DNA of 64,000 nucleotides from Mycobacterium sp. (lineage in GTDB: Bacteria; Actinomycetota; Actinomycetes; Mycobacteriales; Mycobacteriaceae), in NCBI RefSeq assembly GCF_019247635.1, contig NZ_JAFBAR010000009.1, positions 1 to 64,000 of the forward strand, in the 5' to 3' direction. Under the pieces are notes generated by a model. It did no database searches. It was given only the letters and a program-made list of their open reading frames with translations, and had not been told where the DNA came from. The position numbers were made by a program, and so were the translations under genes. Position 1 is the first letter of the stretch, and the number at the start of each line of letters is the position of its first letter. Positions 36,967 to 44,479 of this stretch are shown one piece after another.

Positions 36967-38661
36967 TCATCCTCTCTGATGTTTTGGCGCGCTGAGTTCC
37001 CGCAACGCAGCAAGGAACAACTCATCCATCCGGGGGCTCAACTCGGCCAGCGTCGCGGCGCTGGCGTAACTGGCGGAGCCGAAGACGCGTTCGAGCGCAG
37101 CGGCCTCAGTGCTGGCGCCAATCGAAAGACACAGGCAGGCAACCCCATCCGCGCGCAGCTCTGTCAGGGCTTGGTAGGCGTCGGCTTCTGCGTAATGGCC
37201 TTCGTAGCCGTTGTCGTAGGGGAAACCATCCGACAGCAGGACCAGCAGCCGATTCGGTGTGCCGGCCTCAGTTTTAAGGATTTCGCCCGCACCACGGATG
37301 CCGGCGCCAAGGCGTGTGTAGCCCGAAGGTTGAAGTTGGTTGAGCCGGGCCCGCTGAACGGCGCCAAAGCGTTGTGCGAATGTCTTGATCGCCGGCAGAT
37401 GGACGGCGTTTCGGCCGTGTGATCGAAATGCGTAGACGGCGACGCGGTCGCCGAGCTCTTCGAGCGTGACGGCCAGTATGGCTGCGGCGCGTAGTTGGTG
37501 ATCGTGTACGGTCAGGCCGTCCGGATCGGCGGCCGTAGCCGATCCGGAGGCATCGACCAAGACGAGGACGCCGAGATTGCGGGCAAGTTTGCGTCGTTCC
37601 AAGTAGACGTGCTCGGGTGGCGAATATCCGGATCGCAGATCGATGAAAAGATCGAGGAGCGCCGCGACGTCGAGCTCGTCGCCATCGGCCCGGCCGCGTA
37701 GAACCTTGGGGCCGAGGCCAACCCGAGACAAACGTCGTCGGAGCACGTCGTCATGCGGCACAGCCGCAGCCGAAATATCAGCGGCGACAGTCAGCGGGAA
37801 ATCCATCACCCGGCACCACTCGGGACGATACCGCTCGTTGTATACGTCCCACTCCGGATAGAGCGCCCCGCCCACACCGACGGCCACGCCGGGATTGCGG
37901 TCATCGGTGAAATGGATCCGCGTCGGGAGCGGTCGGGCGTGGGGTCCGACCGCATGCATCGGCCGTACGGCACGAACCTGCAGTTCTGCACCGGCGGCAC
38001 TGTCGCCGGGGAATCGTGAGCTGCCAAGGATTTTGCGGAAATAGTCCAAGAGCGCCCGCGAATGGAACAGGGGATTCTCAAACAGGTTGAGAATGCCGCT
38101 TTGCCCCGATCGCCCCCTGTCACCGTCATCGTCGGCCTCGGGCACCTCGCTTAATTCGAATTCCAAGCGCAGTTCGCTTTTGCTGGCGTGTGTGCCCGGT
38201 CCGGCAGAGGGCGCCAGCAGCCGAGAGGGTTTAATGACACCGAACCACGCCGGGGAGTCGGCGACTTTGACTCGGCCCCTGGCTATTTCGAGGGATTCGT
38301 CAGCGGTCGCGGTGCTCGGCGTCCCGTCGGGGCGGAGCTCGACTGCCAGCGACGTCGTCCCAGCGAGTAGCGCCATCACTCGGCGACCTTCGATCGCCAA
38401 GTAGCGTCGCGCTACCGCGGGACGCGCCCATAAAGCCCCGACTAATCGCCGATCGAGACTGCCCGCACCGAGCAGAGCGCTCTGCACCAGCATCTCGCGG
38501 CGTTGCTCCACGACTGACCGGCCTGTCGAAACATAAATGACCTGACCATTCGTATGGGCGGGTTCGCCCGCAGGTGCCTCCGCGACATCGATGGACTTGC
38601 CGGCAATGAAGGTGGCGAGGAGACGGAACCGGTCAGGGCTGTTCGGACCCGAAGCTGTCAC
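36967..38661 (-). CDS. NorD-like VWA-domain protein, partner of the MoxR ATPase
   Basis: A 564-residue protein. The C-terminal third is a von Willebrand factor A domain with MIDAS motif DASGS starting at Asp370 (NLGVLVLVDASGSATA), then SGYTRLGAGIRGAGEIL and LLVLLSDGFPYDNGYEGHYAEADAYQALTELRADGV, as in NorD/CbbO-type proteins. The N-terminal 350 residues are less conserved. NorQ/NorD pairs use ATP hydrolysis to insert metal or activate a non-heme iron or Rubisco target. It overlaps the MoxR gene by 4 bp (ATGA), so they are translated together. No nitric oxide reductase genes are nearby. Confidence 0.85.
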   Translation of the reverse strand: MTASGPNSPDRFRLLATFIAGKSIDVAEAPAGEPAHTNGQVIYVSTGRSVVEQRREMLVQSALLGAGSLDRRLVGALWARPAVARRYLAIEGRRVMALLAGTTSLAVELRPDGTPSTATADESLEIARGRVKVADSPAWFGVIKPSRLLAPSAGPGTHASKSELRLEFELSEVPEADDDGDRGRSGQSGILNLFENPLFHSRALLDYFRKILGSSRFPGDSAAGAELQVRAVRPMHAVGPHARPLPTRIHFTDDRNPGVAVGVGGALYPEWDVYNERYRPEWCRVMDFPLTVAADISAAAVPHDDVLRRRLSRVGLGPKVLRGRADGDELDVAALLDLFIDLRSGYSPPEHVYLERRKLARNLGVLVLVDASGSATAADPDGLTVHDHQLRAAAILAVTLEELGDRVAVYAFRSHGRNAVHLPAIKTFAQRFGAVQRARLNQLQPSGYTRLGAGIRGAGEILKTEAGTPNRLLVLLSDGFPYDNGYEGHYAEADAYQALTELRADGVACLCLSIGASTEAAALERVFGSASYASAATLAELSPRMDELFLAALRELSAPKHQRG

Positions 38662-39473
38662 GTCCGGGGCAGGACCGCGTCGACGAGTTCGCCTAGGGCG
38701 CGAACGACATTCGCATCGTCAGAGAGGACCTGAACGATGGCGGACTGGACGGCGCTGCGCAGGCTGAGCCCTTCAGCAACGAGGCCGCCGGCGAGGATCA
38801 ACATCCGGGTCGAGGATACTTCGCGCAGCGGCGAGCCCTGGAGGTTTCGAATCGCGTTGCCTAGCTTGACAAGAGCGCGCGCGGTCTCGGAGTCAATCCC
38901 CGCCTCGTGAGCCACCACCTCGGTCTCGAGTTCGGCGGGAGGGAAGCCGAGCTCGATGGCGACAAAACGCTGGCGGGTCGACTCCTTGATGTTCTTCAGA
39001 ACGCTCTGGTAGCCGGGATTGTAGGAGATCACCAGCTGGAACCCGGGCGCTGCCCGCAATGTCGTGCCGAGCCGGTCGACTGGCAGTTCACGGCGGTGAT
39101 CGGTGAGCGGATGGATGACCACAGTGGTGTCCTGGCGCGCCTCGACGACCTCATCCAAATAGCAGATCGCGCCGTCGCGCACCGCCCGCGTCAAGGGCCC
39201 GTCCACCCAGACCGTTTCTCCGCCTTTAAGCAGGAACCGGCCCACCAGGTCCGCGGACGTCATGTCCTCGTGGCCCGCGACGGTGATCAGATCGCGGCCG
39301 AACTCGTGGGCCATCGCCTCCACGAAACGGGTTTTCCCGCATCCCGTCGGCCCCTTCAGCAGCACCGGCAGACCGCGCCGTGCCGCGGCACGAAACACCT
39401 CCGCTTCGTCGCCTACCGCCCGGTAGAAAGGCGCTTCCGTGTCAGCAGACACCGCGGTGGGTTGGCTGAGCAC
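38658..39473 (-). CDS. MoxR-family AAA+ ATPase, NorQ/CbbQ type
   Basis: A 271-residue AAA+ protein. Walker A GPTGCGKT at 41-48, Walker B AICYLDEV at about 102-109, sensor-1 VISYNPGYQ, and Arg-rich STRQRFVAIELGFPP, all typical of NorQ/CbbQ/NirQ. The C-terminal CbbQ-like helical bundle includes LREVSSTRMLILAGGLVAEGLSLRSAVQSAIVQVLSDD. It forms a hexameric motor with the VWA protein next to it to remodel a target protein. The gene starts 4 bp after the AveC-like gene, which is therefore the likely target or its relative. Confidence 0.9.
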   Translation of the reverse strand: MLSQPTAVSADTEAPFYRAVGDEAEVFRAAARRGLPVLLKGPTGCGKTRFVEAMAHEFGRDLITVAGHEDMTSADLVGRFLLKGGETVWVDGPLTRAVRDGAICYLDEVVEARQDTTVVIHPLTDHRRELPVDRLGTTLRAAPGFQLVISYNPGYQSVLKNIKESTRQRFVAIELGFPPAELETEVVAHEAGIDSETARALVKLGNAIRNLQGSPLREVSSTRMLILAGGLVAEGLSLRSAVQSAIVQVLSDDANVVRALGELVDAVLPRT

Positions 39474-39477
39474 TGGC

Positions 39478-40650
39478 TCACTTCCCGCGATCGAACGGAA
39501 CTATTGTCGGAAGCTTCACCCCATCCGGAAGGACCAGCTTGCCGTCCGGGTTGATGTAACCGGAGTTCTTGCCGGGAACCGGAACTGCGGGATCCGGGCA
39601 GAGCCGATCCGTTCCGTCACCGCAGATACCCATGAGGAAGTACGAGCGCTTCAGGATGTCGGCCGGCCACGGATCCTGGTGCATGGCCAGCCACTGCGCG
39701 GGGATGTTGTAGAACACGAAGAAAAACGTGCTGCAGGCCCCGAAAATCGCGAGAAACCGGGTGAATTGTTGCTTCGCAAGTCCCCCCTGGATTCGTTCCA
39801 GGCCCCGTTCGACGAACGTCTGGCCACGATCGTCGGTGAAATAGCGCAGGGCGCACAGGCCCGCCTGGACACCACCCCACATGAGTCCCTCGTAAAGCGG
39901 CCATTGGTAGTAGGTGCCGGCATTGATCGACAGGGCCCTGATTGCGCCCGGGTAGGTGAAAAGTCCCATCGGCATCAAAAACATGCCTTCGATGACCAGA
40001 TCGAAGAAAAACGTCCACCCGATCAAAACGCCGATCAAGCCAACGTTGCTGATGTTCGGCCATCGCGATTTGGCTCGGCGCATGACCCAACATCCAAGGA
40101 TCGTGCACAGTAGAACTCCGTACGAGTAACCCGGGGCATTCATCAAGAGTGGTTCCGCCATCATGCGGCCCGGCTCCCCAAAGGACTGCCACCCCGGAAT
40201 GTCCTGCACCCATGAGCCTCGGTTGAACATCCAGGTGTTGTACGTGCTCCACGTGTTGAAATAGTTGAGCAGCGGATCCTGGAAGAACAGCAGACCGCAG
40301 GCCACCAGCAGCATGCCGTCGGTCGTGATCCGCCGTTCGCGACGCCAGGGCCTGACGATGAAGTAGTAGATGCCGACCGGAAGGCCCGCAACGATGACCG
40401 TCGTCCAGGTGATCAGGATGGCCTTCATAAACAGCGGCGGATCGCTCGGCCCAGCGGGCACCCGCACGAAATAGGGCCCGGTGATCCACCGGATCCAGAC
40501 GTACAGCTGGAATGCCAAAATTGCGCCGCCGATGACGGCCCAGATCCGGACAGCCTTGACCGGGGACGGCGCCTGAGCACCCAGCGTGGCCGCTCCGCCC
40601 AGCGACGCGGTCACGCCAGGCGCATTCCTCTTGCCCGATAGCTCGGTCAT
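39478..40650 (-). CDS. AveC-like (spirocyclase family) integral membrane protein
   Basis: A 390-residue protein with about seven membrane segments (for example IWAVIGGAILAFQLYVWI, AILITWTTVIVAGLPVGIYYFIV, GLIGVLIGWTFFFDLVIEGMFLMPMGLFTYP). Conserved aromatic and polar loops include NYFNTWSTYNTWMFNRGSWVQDIPGWQ, EPLLMNAPGYSYGVLLCTILGCWVMRRAKSRWPNISN and ALSINAGTYYQWPLYEGLMWGG. This fits proteins annotated as spirocyclase AveC family, named for the avermectin enzyme. The chemistry of the mycobacterial members is, to my knowledge, undefined. ATG 40650 begins the operon; two palindromes lie between it and the TetR gene. Confidence 0.75.
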   Translation of the reverse strand: MTELSGKRNAPGVTASLGGAATLGAQAPSPVKAVRIWAVIGGAILAFQLYVWIRWITGPYFVRVPAGPSDPPLFMKAILITWTTVIVAGLPVGIYYFIVRPWRRERRITTDGMLLVACGLLFFQDPLLNYFNTWSTYNTWMFNRGSWVQDIPGWQSFGEPGRMMAEPLLMNAPGYSYGVLLCTILGCWVMRRAKSRWPNISNVGLIGVLIGWTFFFDLVIEGMFLMPMGLFTYPGAIRALSINAGTYYQWPLYEGLMWGGVQAGLCALRYFTDDRGQTFVERGLERIQGGLAKQQFTRFLAIFGACSTFFFVFYNIPAQWLAMHQDPWPADILKRSYFLMGICGDGTDRLCPDPAVPVPGKNSGYINPDGKLVLPDGVKLPTIVPFDRGK

Positions 40651-40692
40651 GCCGCTGCCCCTCCCTCTCGGCCCCGGACCCCGCGCATTAAT

Positions 40693-40718
40693 ATACTGCT
40701 CAGTATCTGAGAATCTCA
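40693..40718. promoter_or_regulatory. Two adjacent palindromes, candidate TetR operators
   Basis: ATACTG-CT-CAGTAT (40693-40706) is a 14-bp palindrome with 6-bp perfect arms, and TGAGA-A-TCTCA (40708-40718) is an 11-bp perfect one starting one base later. They sit in the 101-bp intergenic region between the AveC-like gene (ends of its leader, minus) and the TetR gene (plus), in an AT-rich stretch, as expected for autoregulation by the TetR protein. Confidence 0.65.
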
Positions 40719-40751
40719 ATAGACTCTTGCATACCATGGGACAATGTCCGG

Positions 40752-41354
40752 ATGCCAGAGCGCTGGACCCGTGAGCGACGTCTCGAGCACACTCGGTCGC
40801 TTCTGCTCGACGCCGCCGAGGAAGTGTTTGCCGAAAAAGGCTTCATGGCGGCCTCTCTCGACGACATCGCTCATGCGGCGGGCTACACCAAAGGTGCGAT
40901 CTATAAGCACTTCCTTGCCAAGGAAGATCTTTTCTTAGCCGTCAGCGATCGATACTTCCGCCGCTACTTCGACAACTTTGCCGAAGTCATGTCGACCGCA
41001 ACGCAGATAGGGGCCCAGGAACGCGACAACATCGCGGAACGCTGGCGTGAACTGAGCAAAGACCGCGGCGCCCAGCACGCCGCGCTGGGCCACGAGTTCA
41101 CGCTGTACCTGCTGCGCAATCCCCGGGCGCAAGAGCGGGTGGCAGAGAAACGGCAACAGGTCGCCAAGTCTTTTGCGAAGTACATCGTCGAGGGGGTGGA
41201 CCGGCTCGGAGGCACGCTGCTGATGCCTGCCATGACTTTTGCGCAGCTGCTCATTGCCACGACGGACGCCGTCGTGCTCGTCAGCCAACTTGACGACGTC
41301 GACCTGTATCGTCCTGCTGTCGAAATGTACGTCTCAGCAATCAAATTTCCGTGA
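40752..41354 (+). CDS. TetR-family transcriptional regulator
   Basis: A 200-residue TetR protein. The HTH is at about residues 14-60: HTRSLLLDAAEEVFAEKGFMAASLDDIAHAAGYTKGAIYKHFLAKEDLFLAVSDRY. The C-terminal ligand domain is helical. It is divergent from the AveC/MoxR/VWA operon and convergent with the aldehyde dehydrogenase gene. It most likely represses the AveC operon and itself through the palindromes at 40693-40718. The ligand is unknown. Confidence 0.9.
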   Translation: MPERWTRERRLEHTRSLLLDAAEEVFAEKGFMAASLDDIAHAAGYTKGAIYKHFLAKEDLFLAVSDRYFRRYFDNFAEVMSTATQIGAQERDNIAERWRELSKDRGAQHAALGHEFTLYLLRNPRAQERVAEKRQQVAKSFAKYIVEGVDRLGGTLLMPAMTFAQLLIATTDAVVLVSQLDDVDLYRPAVEMYVSAIKFP

Positions 41355-41381
41355 ATATGATCCCTTGCTGCACAACCGCTT

Positions 41382-42791
41382 TCAGCCACCGGGTGCGACC
41401 GCGATGGATTTCGCGTCCAGGAAACCGTCCATGCCCTCAGGGCCCAGCTCACGCCCGTAACCGCTGCACTTGACACCGCCGAACGGGGCGAACGGGTCCA
41501 TGGTGTAGCCCTGGTTGACCCCGAAGGTGCCGGTGCGGACGCGCGCCGCGATCGCCAGGCCCCGCTCGGTGTCCGCGGTCCACACCGAGCCGGCCAGCCC
41601 GTAGTCGGAGTCGTTGGCAATCGCCACGGCGCCGTCCTCGTCGCGATACGGGATGACGGTGATGACGGGTCCGAAGATCTCTTCGCGCGCGATGCGCATC
41701 GTGTTGTCCGCACCGGCGAACAGCGTGGGTCGCACGTACCAGCCGCGTTCGAGGCCCTCGGGGGATTCGGCACCCCCGATGACCAACCGGGCGCCTTCCT
41801 GTTCACCGACCCGGATGTAGTCGCGGACGCGGTGTTGTTGGCGACGCGAGACCAGCGGGCCCAGCTGGGTTTTGGGATCGGCGGGATCGCCGACGCGGAG
41901 GCCGGTCATCTCGGCGGCCAGCGCATCGACGTACTCGTCGTGCCGTCGTTCCGGCACCAGGACGCGGGTTAGCGCGTTGCAGATCTGGCCGCTGTTGGAC
42001 AGGCTGGCAGAGCGGACGCCGGCGGCAACGTTCTCGGGCGGGGCATCATCGAGGACGATGGCGGCGGACTTGCCCCCGAGTTCGAGACTGACCTTGGTGA
42101 GGTTGGCCGCGCAGGCCGTTGCGACCGCCCGGCCCGCCGCGGTCGATCCGGTGAACGACACCTTGTCGACACCGGGATGCCCGACCAGGAGCTCGCCCAC
42201 GTCGCCGCCGCCCGGCAACACGCTCACCACACCCGACGGCAGCTCGATCTCGTCCAGCATCTCAGCCAAAAGCATTGCGTCCAGCGGTGATTCGGGCGCG
42301 GGCTTGAGCACGACCGTGCAGCCCGCCAGCAGTGCGGGCACCAGTTTGGTGACGATCAGAAACTGCGGCATGTTCCACGGCACGATCGCGGCGACCACAC
42401 CGACCGCTTCCTTGCGGACATGCACGTCGGCCCCGAAGAACCCGGTTCGGGTCTCTTGCCACGCATGCCTTTCAGCCAGTTCGCAAAACGCACGAATCAT
42501 CATGGCGGGCAAGCCGACCTGGGCGCGTTGGGCGAAGGTAATCGGCGCCCCCATCTCCGCGGAGATGGTTTGCGCCATCTCAGCGCGCCGCCGGTCGTAC
42601 ACGTCGGCGAGGCGGCGGACGGTCGCGATCCGCTCCGTTGACTCCAACCGACCCCAGGGCCCAAAGTCGAACGCGGCGCGCGCGGCGCTCACGGCCGCGC
42701 CGACGTCGGTCGGCCCGGCCGCGGCGATCTGGGCAATGGATTCCTCGGTGTGCGGCGAGACGACTTCGAAGACACCGGCTTGACCCGTCAC
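41382..42791 (-). CDS. NAD(P)-dependent aldehyde dehydrogenase
   Basis: A 469-residue ALDH: IVPWNMPQFLIVTKLVPALLAGCTVVLKPAPESP (cofactor site), VSFTGSTAAGRAVATACA, catalytic Glu in SLELGGKSAAI, catalytic Cys in NSGQICNALTRV, then EEIFGPVITVIPY and PFGGVKCSGYGRELGPEG. It oxidises an aldehyde to its acid in the cytosol. It is divergent from the first Rieske oxygenase across an 82-bp region with an inverted repeat, so it probably belongs to the same pathway. Confidence 0.92.
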   Translation of the reverse strand: MTGQAGVFEVVSPHTEESIAQIAAAGPTDVGAAVSAARAAFDFGPWGRLESTERIATVRRLADVYDRRRAEMAQTISAEMGAPITFAQRAQVGLPAMMIRAFCELAERHAWQETRTGFFGADVHVRKEAVGVVAAIVPWNMPQFLIVTKLVPALLAGCTVVLKPAPESPLDAMLLAEMLDEIELPSGVVSVLPGGGDVGELLVGHPGVDKVSFTGSTAAGRAVATACAANLTKVSLELGGKSAAIVLDDAPPENVAAGVRSASLSNSGQICNALTRVLVPERRHDEYVDALAAEMTGLRVGDPADPKTQLGPLVSRRQQHRVRDYIRVGEQEGARLVIGGAESPEGLERGWYVRPTLFAGADNTMRIAREEIFGPVITVIPYRDEDGAVAIANDSDYGLAGSVWTADTERGLAIAARVRTGTFGVNQGYTMDPFAPFGGVKCSGYGRELGPEGMDGFLDAKSIAVAPGG

Positions 42792-42808
42792 AAATCCTCC
42801 TACCGGAC

Positions 42809-42830
42809 TAATATCAACTACTTGTGATTA
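42809..42830. promoter_or_regulatory. Inverted repeat in the divergent ALDH / Rieske oxygenase promoter
   Basis: TAATATCA (42809-42816) and TGTGATTA (42823-42830) form an imperfect inverted repeat (6 of 8 pairs) with a 6-bp spacer. 42811-42823 reads ATATCAACTACTT, one base different from the motif in the acyl-CoA dehydrogenase/epimerase promoter at 34759-34771. A regulator site common to both is suggested. Confidence 0.5.
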
Positions 42831-42873
42831 TCGCGTCGAGCATATACCGTCGCCTCCGAGTGAGACAGGAGCG

Positions 42874-44145
42874 ATGATGGCTCGATTTCCCAAGCCGCCC
42901 GAGGGCAGCTGGACACAGCATTACCCCGAACTGGGCACCGGGCCGGTGTCCTACGAGGACTCAATCAGCCCCGAGATCTACGGCCTCGAGCGCGAGGCGA
43001 TCTTCAAGCGGGCCTGGCTCAATGTCGGTCGGGTGGAACAACTTCCGCGCAAAGGCAGCTACTTCACCAAGGAGCTGAAGGTCGCCAACACCTCGATTAT
43101 CTTGGTGCGCACGACATCCGGGGAGATCAAGGCCTACCACAACATCTGCCGCCACCGCGGCAACAAGTTGGTCTGGCACGACATGCCGCTCGAGGAGACC
43201 AGCGGCGTGTGCCGCCAGTTCACCTGCAAGTACCACGGCTGGCGTTACGACCTGGACGGCAACCTGAGGTTCGTGCAGCAAGAGGAGGAGTTCTTCGACC
43301 TCGACAAGAGCCGCTACGGGCTGGTGTCCGTGCATTGCGATGTCTGGGAAGGCTTCATCTTCGTCAACCTCGCCAAGGCCCCCGAACAGTCGTTGCGGGA
43401 GTTTCTCGGGCCGATGATCACCGACCTGGAGGGCTACCCGTTCGACCAGCTGACCTCGCGCTTCTATTACCGCTCGGAGGTCAAGGCGAACTGGAAGCTC
43501 TACCTGGACGCGTTCCAGGAGTTCTATCACGCCCCCGTGTTGCATGCGAACCAGTCGCCGACGGCCTATTCCAAGGCGGCCGCCGAGGCTGGCTTCGAGG
43601 CGCCACACTACCGGGTGGAAGGCCCGCACCGACTGGTCAGCACGTCGGGCGTGCGGGCCTGGGAGATGGCCGATGAGATGCGCAAGCCGATCGACGATAT
43701 CTGCCGCAGCGGCCTGTTCGGCCCCTGGGACAAACCTGAATTGGGGGAGATGCCCGCGGGGCTGAACCCCGCCAAATGCGATCCGTGGGGCCTGGATTCG
43801 TTCCAGCTGTTCCCGAACTTCGTGATGTTGTTCTGGGGCCAGGGCTGGTATCTGACCTACCACTACTGGCCGACGTCGCATAACAGCCACGTCTTCGAGG
43901 GCACGCTCTACTTCCCGCAACCGCGGACGGCGCGCGAGCGCATCGCCCAGGAACTGGCGGCCGTGTCGTTCAAGGAGTACGGGCTGCAGGACGCCAACAC
44001 CCTCGAAGCCACCCAGTCAATGATCGAATCCCGGGTGCTCGATCGGTTCGTACTGTGCGACCAGGAGGTCCTTATCCGGCATTTGCACAAGGAGACCGCG
44101 GCCTGGATCGAGGACTACCAGCAGCGCGTCGCGGCGAGGGTGTGA
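42874..44145 (+). CDS. Rieske non-heme iron oxygenase, alpha subunit type (copy 1)
   Basis: A 423-residue ring-hydroxylating-type oxygenase. Rieske [2Fe-2S] ligands: C92-R-H94 (ICRHRGNKL) and C118-K-Y-H121 (TCKYHGWRYD). The mononuclear iron site appears in LDAFQEFYHAPVLH, with bridging D212 and ligands H219 and H224. It hydroxylates or dealkylates an unknown substrate using electrons from a ferredoxin. It is the first gene of a run of tightly packed plus-strand genes. A second copy (47368-48639) has the same length and over half identical residues by eye. There is no classical beta subunit; a 109-residue protein follows instead. Confidence 0.92.
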   Translation: MMARFPKPPEGSWTQHYPELGTGPVSYEDSISPEIYGLEREAIFKRAWLNVGRVEQLPRKGSYFTKELKVANTSIILVRTTSGEIKAYHNICRHRGNKLVWHDMPLEETSGVCRQFTCKYHGWRYDLDGNLRFVQQEEEFFDLDKSRYGLVSVHCDVWEGFIFVNLAKAPEQSLREFLGPMITDLEGYPFDQLTSRFYYRSEVKANWKLYLDAFQEFYHAPVLHANQSPTAYSKAAAEAGFEAPHYRVEGPHRLVSTSGVRAWEMADEMRKPIDDICRSGLFGPWDKPELGEMPAGLNPAKCDPWGLDSFQLFPNFVMLFWGQGWYLTYHYWPTSHNSHVFEGTLYFPQPRTARERIAQELAAVSFKEYGLQDANTLEATQSMIESRVLDRFVLCDQEVLIRHLHKETAAWIEDYQQRVAARV

Positions 44146-44149
44146 GCGC

Positions 44150-44479
44150 GTGTCCCCAATGCTGCCAACCGAATTCGCCGACCTCGAGCCGTTCACGCAA
44201 TGGTGTCTGGGCTCCGAGCCCGAGCGCTACGCCAAGCGCCTGGCGAGCACGATGGTCGAGATGAAGGCGTTTTACGACGCGATCACCCCGCGGGCCGAGG
44301 AGGCCTTGGCCTACTGCGACAAGTTCCCCCTCGACGAGCTGCCCGACGACGTCCTGAACCTCCTGCATCTGCTGTATTCGATGATCATGGTGTCGTTTCC
44401 GGTGGAGTGCTGGAAGCAGCCCCGGGTGCCCGACTCCGGCGCATCCACCTTGGACTGCGTGTCCGAGCCAGTTCCGTGA
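44150..44479 (+). CDS. Small partner protein of Rieske oxygenase (copy 1)
   Basis: A 109-residue, probably all-helical protein. Core: FADLEPFTQWCLGSEPERYAKRLASTMVEMKAFYDAITPRAEEALAYCDKFPLDELPDDVLNLLHLLYSMIMVSFPVE. A clear paralogue follows the second Rieske oxygenase (48642-48977); both share xxYCDKFxLDxLPDDxLNLLxLxYSxIMV. GTG 44150 starts 4 bp after the oxygenase stop. It is too short and unlike the normal beta subunit (about 160-180 residues), so it may be a new structural or maturation subunit. I know no characterised homologue. Confidence 0.75.
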   Translation: MSPMLPTEFADLEPFTQWCLGSEPERYAKRLASTMVEMKAFYDAITPRAEEALAYCDKFPLDELPDDVLNLLHLLYSMIMVSFPVECWKQPRVPDSGASTLDCVSEPVP

